From: Uliginosibacterium sp.
Lineage (GTDB): Bacteria > Pseudomonadota > Gammaproteobacteria > Burkholderiales > Rhodocyclaceae
DNA length: 64,000 nucleotides
Assembly: GCA_016718265.1 (NCBI GenBank)
Contig: JADKDZ010000001.1
Span: 62,001-126,000 of the forward strand
Direction: 5' to 3'
In this document: piece after piece, positions 52,315-61,629 of the stretch
Numbering within the stretch: the first letter of the stretch is position 1
How the letters are laid out: every line of letters begins with the position of its first letter
Translations under genes and position numbers: made by a program
The notes under the pieces: model-generated
Seen by the model: only the letters and a program-made list of their open reading frames with translations
What the model was told of the DNA's origin: nothing
Databases searched by the model: none

Positions 52315-54006
52315 CAATGGGTCTCCAGAATCAGGCGCCGCGCCAGGCGCTCGACAGTGGCTTCATCCTGGGCACGCGGATGGCCTTCAAACGCGAGGTG
52401 CAGGTATTCATGGGCCAGCGCGAGATGGTCTTGCTGATTGCGCCAGCCGCGCACATGCAGGCGATGGCGCTCGGTGTCGGCAAACGGCCGCTCCCGCCCG
52501 GTCAGGCAGACCGCCGGCAGGGTCTCTGGCTCCGAGTAGCCTGCCTCCGCCTGCAAGGCCTTGCGCCAGCGCGGCAGCTGCGCCGCCAGCCATCGCCGCG
52601 CCTGGGGCGCCGCGATGCAGTCGCTCTGCCCGCGGGCGGCAATCCCCCCGAGCGCCGCCGCCGGAAAAGCCTGGGCGAGAATGGCATCGAAGCGCATGCC
52701 CTGCTCCGCCTGCTGGCGTGCCTGTTGCCACGACAGGATGCCGGGCGCCGACTTGTCAGCGTGGTAGCGCACCGTGGCCCCCCGCAAGACCAGATCGCTG
52801 CTCCAGTCGGCAATCTGCCGCGCCGCCCGCGCCGGTGGTCTTGGGCCCACGCGCTGGGTCGCCGAGCTGTCACGGATCTGGTAGCAGCCGGCGCGACGCT
52901 CGGCCTGCTGGGCCACATAGGTGCGCGCCGCGACAGCCAGTGCCTGGGCCGCCGCCAGCGGCTCGGCGCTGCCCTCTCGCTCGATGACGCGTGCCACGTA
53001 GTCGTTGAGACCCAGCCGGCCGCGGACCACTGGAATGCCATTTTCATGACTCAGGACCAATTCGCCCTTGGCGCTGAAAGACAGCTCGGTGCCTTTGGCA
53101 AACCGCGCCAGAAAGTCGCCACGCAAAGGCCCGTCAGCGACGCGCTCGTGCGCCGGCAGACGCTGCACGGTGCGCAACGGATAACGGTCGAAGAAACGCA
53201 CCGCCACGCAATCGGCATCATCGGGCGGCTTGAGCTGCGCCAGATAGGGCGCGAGACCCGCACGGGCCTGGCGCAACACCTCGATCCCGGCGCCCTGCCC
53301 GCCCAGCCAGAACGCCTGGCCGTTGGCGAACCAGCCCGCCGCGCCGCCGACGTGCATGCCGGTGTGCTGAGGATCCGGCAGGGTCCAGGTCTTGGCACGC
53401 ACGAGACCACCGTAGTCGGCGATCAGGCCCCTGGCATTCGGGCGCGTCAGCACGCCAATCAAGGTCTGGCTCGCTTCGCGCTGCGCGGCCTCGGGGATAC
53501 GTTCGAGCGCCTGCAGCAGACTCGCCACCGGCACGCTGCGTGCCTCGTGCATGTCGCCCAGATCGAGCAGCCAGTCGGCCGCGCCGGTGCGCTGCCAGAA
53601 CGTCCGCCAATCGCTGGCCTGAATGCGCAGCCGTTGCGGCGCGAAGTACAGCCCGCAGGAGCGCTGCAGGGCTTCCTCGCGGCCGATCTGGCCGCCGGGC
53701 TCGCAGCAATACACTTCATCCCGGACTTGCCCACGGCATGCGTAATCCGGGCGCGTCGATCTGCCTGGCAACCAGATAGCTGTAGACGAAGAGCTTCCAG
53801 ACGCTGCCCAGCGGCGTCGCCAGATCCTGGCTGAGCGGGGCTCCGAGGCCCGCCGCCTGCACGCTGCGAATCCGGATGGCGTCACCTTCACGCGTCGCCA
53901 GCACAGGCTCGCTGCGCAAGGTCGCAGCGGCCGATGCCGTAAGCATCAGCCCGCACAAGCCCGCGAGCGCCCGTCTCGGGGCCGCTATTCGACGACGACT
54001 TGCCAT
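52314..54006 (-). CDS. yfaQ: YfaQ-family protein (DUF2300): transpeptidase-like, SpoIID-like and HExxH parts
   Basis: Reconstructed across one indel near 53745, the product has about 563 residues. Residues 1-28 form a signal peptide (ALAGLCGLMLTASAAA). The N-terminal part carries TPLGSVWKLFVYSYLVARQI, an SxxK box (Ser68-Lys71, bases 53794-53805), then LQRSCGLYF (an SxN-like box with Gly, 53652-53660) and RAKTWTLP (a KTG-like box with Trp, 53382-53396) before GAAGWFANGQAFWL. This is the motif order of penicillin-binding proteins. The middle part resembles SpoIID: LNDYVARVIEREGSAEPLAA, QALAVAARTYVAQQ. The end has LALAHEYLHLAFEGHP, an HExxH motif (52398-52412). It overlaps yfaS by 22 bases and yfaP by one. 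Enzymatic activity is inferred, not known. Confidence 0.75.
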
Positions 54007-57000
54007 CCCGATTTGCCTTCGTTCTGGAACGCCTTGTCGGTCGGTTGATACATGCGATAGAAGCGCGCAGGCGGCAGATTGAACTTGCCGCGGGTGCCGA
54101 AGCGCACCAACTGGCGCACGCGTACCGTCTTGTCGAGCACTTCCACCGGCACGCCATACGACAGCGCCCCCATCTGGTAAGCGAGGCGACGCAAGGGTTG
54201 ATAGCCCTCCTCTTCGCCTTGCAGACCCTTGATCTGCAGCCCCCAGGCAGTCGCTTCAACATCTGCCCCCGGCGGCAGGGGCACTTCGGCGATGCCATAG
54301 CGCGGCGGCACCTCGCCCTTGGGCGTCAGCTCGACTTCATCGATGTAGAGCTGATCGGTGCTGAGTACCGCGCCATTCGGCAGCGCCTCGACGCGGAACT
54401 GCAGGTTCTCGCCATCCGCCACCAGGCGATACAGGCGACGCTGCACGCCGACAGGCAGGCGCTGCGGCTCGGCCGCGTCGAGCTCATAGCGCAGCACGGC
54501 GACCGGGCCGTCCCGCCGCTGGCGCTGGCGGCTTCTTTCAGGACCAGAGCCTCGGGCAGCTTGGCCGCCTCCCAGCGCCACAGGCTGCGCCCGGAGAGCG
54601 TGGCACGGCTCGTCCAGCCTTCGGGTTGCAGGCCGGTCGGGCGTGCTGTCGGGCCGCCCATCGCGGCTTTCTGCAGCCATACCAGCGTCATCGCACGCTC
54701 CAGCGTCGGCATGCGGCTGGATACGCTGGCCAGGATTTCCGTGGCGCCCGCCCCCTCGGCGGCCTGGCCTTGCAGCAGGAGCAAGGCCCGCACGAAGGGT
54801 GAAGAGCTGTCGCGCAGTGCATTGGCGGCGTTGGCGGTCGCCGGGCGCGCGGGCTGAGCCAGCTCGCGACGCAGTTGCGCAACGATCAGCTCGGCCACCT
54901 GCAGTCCGGCGGCACTTTCGGGGGCTGCCATCACCACGCTGTCTGCCTCGCCCAGCTTGCTGTCCTTGGCGCTCGCGGCATCCAGTTCCTTCTCCACGCC
55001 CAACAGGAGGTTCTGCACCGGCAGGCCCATCTGACGCATCCACCACAGCAGCAAGGCGCGCTGCATCACGGGCTCCTTGGCGGCGTGCTTGCTGTAGACC
55101 CCGATCAGGCTCTCCCAGTGCGACGTAGGCAGCTTGATGCCCAGCGCCTTGCTGGCATACCAGTCGGCATAGTAGGCATAGCCGGTGAGGAAGGCGGACT
55201 CCTGCGAGCCATAGCCCCACCAGCCGAAGACGGCATCCGGCCCGGCCAGTGACACCAGGCGCTGGCGCTGGGTCTGCAGCAACTGGGTGAGCGGCTGCGA
55301 CATCAGGCTATCGGCCCCCGTGCCCTCGGGCAGCGTCTGGTAGGCCAGGCTTAGCGGGATGAGCCGCGAGGCGGTCTGCTCCACACAGCCCCAGGGGTAG
55401 TCGATCAGGTCATCCGCCACCTGCATGAAGTGCTGGGCGGCACCGCTGGCGAATGACAGCTGCACGTTCCGGGCGCCCGCCGGGATCTGCAGCGGCGTGC
55501 GCGTGCCTTGCAGCGCCACCAGCTTCTGCTGCTGCGCGGGCCAGTTGCCGGGGGCCACGTCGAGCTGGGCGACGAGCTTGTCGGCCGGCTTGCCATCGAG
55601 GAGCAAGTCGATATTCACCGCACCGGCGCTCATCTGCTTGACGGGCAGATTGACGAAGTTCGGCCCCGGCGCGAGCGTGACGCGCTTGCGCTGATCCAGG
55701 CCGGCGCCGGCGAGCACCAGTTCGCCTTCGCGTTCTTTCTGGCCACGGTTGAAGATCACCAGATCAAGGATGGGCTGGTCGCTGCCGCGGAAGCGGCGCG
55801 GGCCGGTCCATTTCACGTACGCGGCCTTGTCGGACAGCACGTACTGCGTCTTCTGGCCCACCACGCCCTCGGCGTTGGTTGCCCGCACGCTGATCCGCCA
55901 GCGGGTCAGCGAATCCGGCATCACAAAGGTTAGTCGCGCTTTGCCGTTGGCATCGGTCATCAGCTTGGGTTGCCAGGCGGCGGTATCGACATCGTCCCGC
56001 CGTGGTCGCTCCAGCACCTTGACGCCGCGCTCGGCGTAACGGTTTGCTGCCGGAGCATTGCGCGAATAGCTGCGCGCCATATCGTAGGTGATGAACGACA
56101 AGCTCGCCGCCGTGCGCACATTGTTGCGCCGCACGTGATAGAAGAACTCGGTGATCGGCGGCGCAATCTCGGGCTGCACGTAGATCATCTCGTCGACCAC
56201 GCTGACCACGAGCTGCGACGGCATGCCTTTGCCATTGAGGCTGCTGGTGATATCGACATTCACCGTCTCGCCCGGCTGGTAGCTGGCTTTCTCGGGCTTG
56301 ATGTCCAGCGCCAGTGCGGGCTGCTCGACCACCAAGCCAGCATTGGCAAAGACATAGTCTGCGCCTTGGGTGTAGAGCACCGAGAAGGTGATGTTGGGCG
56401 AGAAGTTCTCGCGCACTGGAATGCGCACTTTCCATTGTGTCGGCGAAATCTTGCTGATCTGCGCCCAGTCTGCACCGCGCGAGAGCAGCGCATGCTGCTC
56501 GACGCTGTCGCGCTCCAGGGTCAGCAGCGCATCCTGCACCGGCACCGGGAAGGTCACCAAGGCTTCCGCCGTGTCGCCCGCCTTGAAGCGGTCACGATCC
56601 AGCACAATCTCGACACTGCCCGGCGTAGCCTGCATGCCGTTGCCCGCCACCCAGTGGCTGGTGGCCCCCAGCAGATTGCCCTTGGCATCGCGAATGCTCA
56701 CGGTGTAGCTGCCGGGCTGAGTCAGCTTCGTGGCGATCGTCTTCGCGCCCGCAGCAATATCGCCACCGATCTTCTCGCGCGATTCGAGGCGCAGCGCTTC
56801 CCACTTGGCAGGCGGATTGCCACCCTCGCCCAGCGCTTGCAGGGCGAAATCGACCGACTCGCCGGCCTGGGTGAAGTGGCGCGAGGTCGTCAGCTTCCAG
56901 GGGTTGGCACCCCGCTCGACGAGGAATTCACGCGTGATCTTGACGCGATACGCCGCGCCATCGCTGGCAAGCACGGTGACCGCGTAGCGGCTCGGATCGG

Positions 57001-58604
57001 TGGCCGGTGGCAGCTTGAGGCTGGCGACGCCGTTACCGTCAGCCTTCAACTCCTGCTGCTCCAGCTTGATCGGGAACTGGCCCGCGTACTGCATCTCGCC
57101 ATCGACCATGGTGATCTGCTGGGCGCGCACCGACAGCGTCAGGCGCGCATTCGCTACCGGCTTGCCATCCGGGTAAGTAAGGCGGATCTTGCCAGTAATG
57201 GCCTCGTTGGTGCGCAGATCCTGCTTGTCCATCAGCAGATTGATGTCGAAGTGGGGCTTGATGTATTCCGCCACGCGGAATGCCGCGCCATACTGGTCGC
57301 CACGATAGCCGATGCGGATGTCGTAGCCCCCCGCCGGTGCGTTCGCTGGCAGGCGGAAGCGTGTATCGGCGCCACCCTCGCCCTTGAAGGCGAGCTTGCG
57401 CGAGAACAAGGCCGTGCCATTGGCATCGAACACGTCCAGATCGATCTCGGCATCTTGTGCAGTCTTGGAATTGCGCGCATCGGTGAATTCGCGCCCCAGC
57501 ACCTTGAGCATGACTTCGTCGCCCGGGCGATACAGCGGGCGATCGGTAAAGGCATACAGCTTGGTGTTGTAGATCTCGGCGTCGTAATAGAAATTCTCCG
57601 AAACGAACACCCCGCCTTTCGCATCCTCACCGATCAGGTAGGCGCGCTCAGGGCTCACGTGACTCATCCGCGCGATGCCATCGCGGTCGGTGTCGGCCGA
57701 GGCCAGCAGGCCGACGCCATCCGTCCAGCGCAGGGTGGCGCCCGCCACCGGCTTGCCGGTGCTGCGATCGGCCGTCCACACCAGCATTTCGCCGCCGGAG
57801 GTCTTGGTAATCGCCTGGGTGTCGCTGACAAAGACCAGGGTATTGGCACGGTGCGCACCGACAATGCCCTCGACGAGATACAAGCCGGGCGTGAGCTTGC
57901 CCAGCGGCACCATCACGTTACCGGCCGAGATCGGCATGAAATCACTGCTGCTGCCCGGCAGCTTCACGTCCTTGGGCGGCTGGATTGGCTGGGCACGCAT
58001 CACCGGGTAGCGGAAGCTCGCCACCATCTCGAAGCCTTCAAGCGGCTTGAAGGGATTCGGCTTGCCGAACTGCGGCGCCACCCGTATCTGTTCGCCATAC
58101 GCGAGCTGTGGCTGGGTCTCGGTGGCGGCCTTGCGGAAGGCAAACGACAGGATGCGCTGCCAGGCCCGGCGTGATTCCTTGTACCAGCGGTCAAATACCT
58201 GGGTCAGCGTGTTGGCCAACCCTCGCCCGCATAGCGGCCTTCACGTTCGGCCGGTGCAGGTTCTTCTGCTGCTGGAGGAATTCCAGCGGCTTGGGCACCC
58301 GGTACACCACGACATCGACGCCACCGTAGTTGGCGAGCTCCCCTTGCTGCGCGGCCCCCGGCACCTCGACGCGCACCTGGGCGACGTCCGCGCTGCCCCA
58401 GCTTGCGTCAGACAGCAGGAAGAAAGGCTCGCCCTGAACCGGCTGATAGCCGCTCGCCCCAATGGTCTGCAGACCGCCGGGGTTGGCCGCGACCGGGTCG
58501 CGGGCCAGGCTGCCCGATGCGATCAGGCAGCCAAGAACGAAAACCGATACAAGCCTGCAAAATTTGGATTGCCCGCTAAAGGTCGCCACCGCGTGTCCTT
58601 CCAT
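53985..58604 (-). CDS. yfaS: Bacterial alpha-2-macroglobulin, YfaS/MagD type, with CVEQ thioester motif
   Basis: The reconstructed product has about 1540 residues, the length of E. coli YfaS. Bacterial alpha-2-macroglobulins sit in the periplasm and trap attacking proteases. The N-terminus has a signal peptide (LVSVFVLGCLIASGSLARDP). Macroglobulin-like domains include LYRPGDEVMLKVLGREF-like DRPLYRPGDEVMLKVLGREF and ERDSVEQHALLSRGADWAQI. The alpha-domain shows DLIDYPWGCVEQTASRLIPL, whose CVEQ (55376-55387) is the thioester motif. The C-terminus reads RFYRMYQPTDKAFQNEGKSG. Frame breaks lie near 58225 and 54515. The start is uncertain: 58604 (ATG) or a GTG at 58592, both inside the end of yfaT. 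It is the core gene of the operon. Confidence 0.9.
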
Positions 58605-59191
58605 TGCAATAAATCCTTGATCGAAACGGCGCGCAGGCCGTTGTCATTCCGGGTGACGCTGCCGGTGTGGTAGGCCAGCCAGCCGCCCATCCACACCATC
58701 AGGTGTTGGTCATCACCCTGGTCGTAAAACAGCAGATCGCCCGCCTCGGCCTGGGCGACATCGCGCCCGAGGAAGCGGCTGTTGTGCTGGATCAGCGCCG
58801 CCGCGCTGGCATAGGCCGCGACCTCGCCTGTCTCCGTCAGCCAACGATTGCGCAGCAATTGACGTTGCGCCGCGCCGAGTTCAAGCGGCGGCGGCAGGCT
58901 CACACCGATGAAACCATTGTGCTGACGCCAGGCGTCGTCATGCACCGAGAATGCCTCGGCCGCGGCAAAGCGCACCAGACCCGCACAATCGCGATGCGTC
59001 CAGCGTGGATTCGGGCGCCGCACTTGCTCTTCCACCAGACGTGTCAGCCAGGCGCGAAAGCGCCGCGATTGCGCACGATCGAGCTGTGCCTCCGGCGCCG
59101 CATCGCCCGCACGCAGGGCCGAGGCCAAGCGCGGCAAAGCGGCGAGCACGAGCCCGGCAGTCAGCAAACGACGGCGCGTCAGCACGCTCAC
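58523..59191 (-). CDS. yfaT: YfaT-family protein (DUF1175), NlpC/P60-like
   Basis: I start it at the GTG at 59191, which overlaps the yfaA stop as GTGA. This gives 222 residues beginning SVLTRRRLLTAGLVLAALPR, a signal peptide with a twin-arginine-like pair. The central segment RWTHRDCAGLVRFAAAEAF resembles the catalytic-cysteine segment of NlpC/P60 peptidases (Cys codon within 58979-58990). AEAGDLLFYDQGDDQHLMVW holds a histidine at the matching position, and YHTGSVTRNDN follows. A peptidoglycan-peptide or protein-processing activity is therefore plausible but unproven. It is intact. Confidence 0.8.
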   Translation of the reverse strand: MSVLTRRRLLTAGLVLAALPRLASALRAGDAAPEAQLDRAQSRRFRAWLTRLVEEQVRRPNPRWTHRDCAGLVRFAAAEAFSVHDDAWRQHNGFIGVSLPPPLELGAAQRQLLRNRWLTETGEVAAYASAAALIQHNSRFLGRDVAQAEAGDLLFYDQGDDQHLMVWMGGWLAYHTGSVTRNDNGLRAVSIKDLLQWKDTRWRPLAGNPNFAGLYRFSFLAA

Positions 59192-60950
59192 TTCGCCTCG
59201 TAACGCCACGCCAGTGGCTGCCAGCGCATCTCGCCCGCCGGCGCGGCCGGCAACGCCGCAATCACGCCCGGATACTTGCCGAGCGCTTCGAGCCGGGGCA
59301 GCAGTTGCGCCTGCGCCACGCCGCTGAAGATCGGCTCCTCATCCTTGGGCAATACCGCCAGGGCCTCGGCCTGCAGCAGTTGCGCGAGCTTGGCGGGCGT
59401 CAGCCGCAGCAGCGTGCGTGCCGCATCGGGCAAGCCATCGCTGGCGGCCGGATAGCGCTTGGCGCTCACCGCCACCACGTCTTCGGCAAGCTTGGCATCG
59501 GGTGAGAACGCCACGACGTTACCCGCGAGCGCCAGGCTCACCGGAAAGTAGCGCGCGGCAGACAAAGCATCGGCTTGCTTGCTGGCGCTGGCCTTCTCGG
59601 TGCCGAAGGGCGACGACACCACACGATGCAAGACCGTTGCGCTGTGCACCTTGCGCGTCTCGACCGGGAAAGCCCCGGCTTCATGGTTGTATTCATAGGC
59701 CCCCACAGCCGCCTCGAAGAGCTTGGCGAGCACGGGCGAGAGCTGCTTGGCGGTCTCGGCATTCTTGAAACGGGCCAGGAACAGCGGCGTCGCGAGCTTT
59801 GACTTGGCATACCAGCACACGCCAGCCGGGCCATCGAGCCCCGCCGCGAGCGGCGTCAGATCGAGTTGGGCGCCGCCCGTCATGGCCGTATCCGCCAGGT
59901 GCTGCAGGGCTTTCCAGTCGGTCGGCAAGGCAAAACAGGCCGCTGGCTGGCCCGGCAAGGCCTGCCAGATCGGCGCAAAGCTCGCCGAGAGCGCCTTGCC
60001 ATCGGCCAGCACGGCGCTGCGCCACGCCTGGCCATCGAATTCAAACCCCAGCGCTTCGACGCCCGGGAAGAAAGCCTGGTAACCAAACGAGAGAAAATTC
60101 GCGGCCAGGCTGATCCGGTGCCCGGGCGCGGCGGTGTCGTCGCGCTTGAAACGCTTCGCCAGGAAGTTGTCGCCGGGCTTGCCGCCCAGCAGATCGGCAA
60201 TCTTGCTGGCGCGGTTGCGATCCATCGCGCTCAAGGCATCGGGGGCCTCGATCCGGGGTGGCTCGGCCGGCGCATAGGCGAATTCTTCGCCTTCCGCCGG
60301 CTTGGGCGCCTCCTGCTTCGGCCGCTCGACCGCCTGACGCGCGCCGAACAACAGGCCCGCGTCCGAGAGCACCACCATCCGCTCCCCGCCGCCGCAAACA
60401 GCAGGGTGCGTGTGGCACTCAGGTGCAAGGCATACAGGGTGACGGTTTTGCCGCCTACCGACAGCTCACCGGCCACCTGGAGCTGGCTATCGCGCGCCGC
60501 CACCTTGGCCAGCCCATCAAGAATTCTAGCCAGCCCGTTGCGGCGGATCGATAGCACCCAATAACGCAGCTTGCCATCCGGGGCGCGCCACAACGCGAGG
60601 TCAGCTGGCTCGTCGAGCAGGCTCATCAGCAAGCGGTCAGAGAGCGTCAGATCATGCTCAAAGGCAATCCGGCGGATCGCACCATCGGCCGACAGCCCGG
60701 TGTCCGTGTGGGCGTAGTAGAAGGCGAAATCTTCGGTCAGGACATCCCGCAGGATCGGCAGCTTCAGCACATCGGCCGGCAGGCGCGCCAGATGCGCGCT
60801 GGAGACGAGGGCATCCGGGCGATCGAGGTCAACATTGATCAGCTCGCTGCCGCCCAGACTGGCCCAGGGGCGCCACACGGCCATGACCGCGGCGACCGCG
60901 CCGAAGACGAGCACGCCCACAAGAATCGAAATTTTGGCTACGCGCGACAC
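59188..60950 (-). CDS. yfaA: YfaA-family protein (DUF2138), membrane-anchored
   Basis: A GTG at 60950 with GGGGAG upstream begins VSRVAKISILVGVLVFGAVA, an N-terminal membrane anchor. The large periplasmic part (about 560 residues) contains LINVDLDRPDALVSSAHLAR, LTEDFAFYYAHTDTGLSADG, FNYEH-like AIRRIAFEHDLTLSDRLLMS, and in the second half MDRNRASKIADLLGGKPGDN and LAANFLSFGYQAFFPGVEAL. One base is lost near 60385 (the run after MVVLSDAG). It is the first gene of the yfaA-yfaT-yfaS-yfaQ-yfaP operon and is divergent from the small secreted protein at 61129. A TATACT -10-like box lies about 80 bases upstream, with no good -35. No enzymatic motif is seen. Confidence 0.8.
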
Positions 60951-61128
60951 GGCTCCCCCAAGTGTTGGCCAGCGCCAATCGGAACGGATCAGCGGCGATA
61001 TGACGGCCGCCAGTATAGCCTTGATGGGGACATCCCTCACGCGCAGTACCGACGATGCGACACACGCGACGCTTGCTTACAATGACCGTCCGGCGGCGCT
61101 CGCTGGCGTCTTGGAGAGGACCTGTGTC

Positions 61129-61473
61129 GTGAAGCTGAGAATCTGCTGTGCGTGGCTCCTGGCCGCGATATCCCCGGTGGTCTGGGCCGAGGCCGGCTTC
61201 AGACAGGCGGTCGAAACGTACATGGCGAGTGGCCGCACGGCGGCCTTCGAGCACCTCGGCCCCGGCCTGCGGGGGGCGCTTGAGCAAAGGCGCGCGGCGT
61301 TCACGGCTTGCGCCTGGCATGCGTTCGCGCACGACGACCGCCGGTTCGGTGACGGCCAGGCCACGCATCACGCCGTGTTGAAGTGCAGCGGCTTTCCCGA
61401 CCTCGGGATCCGGTTTGCCCGCGCGGGTGAATACCGGTTCCGCATCCTGGGGTACTGGACCGCAGGTCTCTGA
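61129..61473 (+). CDS. Small secreted protein of unknown function
   Basis: From a GTG at 61129, with GGAGAGGA upstream, the 114-residue product begins VKLRICCAWLLAAISPVVWA, a signal peptide cleaved before EAGFRQ. The mature part reads AVETYMASGRTAAFEHLGPG and then AFTACAWHAFAHDDRRFGDG, with two cysteines (TACAW, LKCSG) that may pair. I do not recognise the family. It is divergent from yfaA across a 178-base gap and may or may not be functionally linked. Confidence 0.6.
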   Translation: MKLRICCAWLLAAISPVVWAEAGFRQAVETYMASGRTAAFEHLGPGLRGALEQRRAAFTACAWHAFAHDDRRFGDGQATHHAVLKCSGFPDLGIRFARAGEYRFRILGYWTAGL

Positions 61474-61529
61474 GTGCGTGCGACGACGGAAGCCGACCGG
61501 TCCACACCCTAGCGAACCGGAAATAAAAA

Positions 61530-61552
61530 GGAGCGGCCTGGAAAGCCGCTCC
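61530..61552 (-). terminator. Intrinsic terminator of the SGNH hydrolase gene
   Basis: GGAGCGGC/GCCGCTCC, 8 bp perfect with a seven-base loop, followed on the minus strand by TTTTTATTT. It lies about 80 bases past the stop of the minus-strand hydrolase gene. Confidence 0.85.
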
Positions 61553-61629
61553 GGTATTGACTCTTCAGACCCGTTCTATGCTTGGGAGAACGCCGCACGC
61601 GCGCCCCCCCTGGTTATGCGCAGCCGCTG

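Noticed and set aside
55970..58174. A 734-codon open frame on the plus strand opposite yfaS
   Set aside because: Antisense of the alpha-2-macroglobulin gene. High GC leaves few stops in this frame, and the sequence has no recognisable domain.
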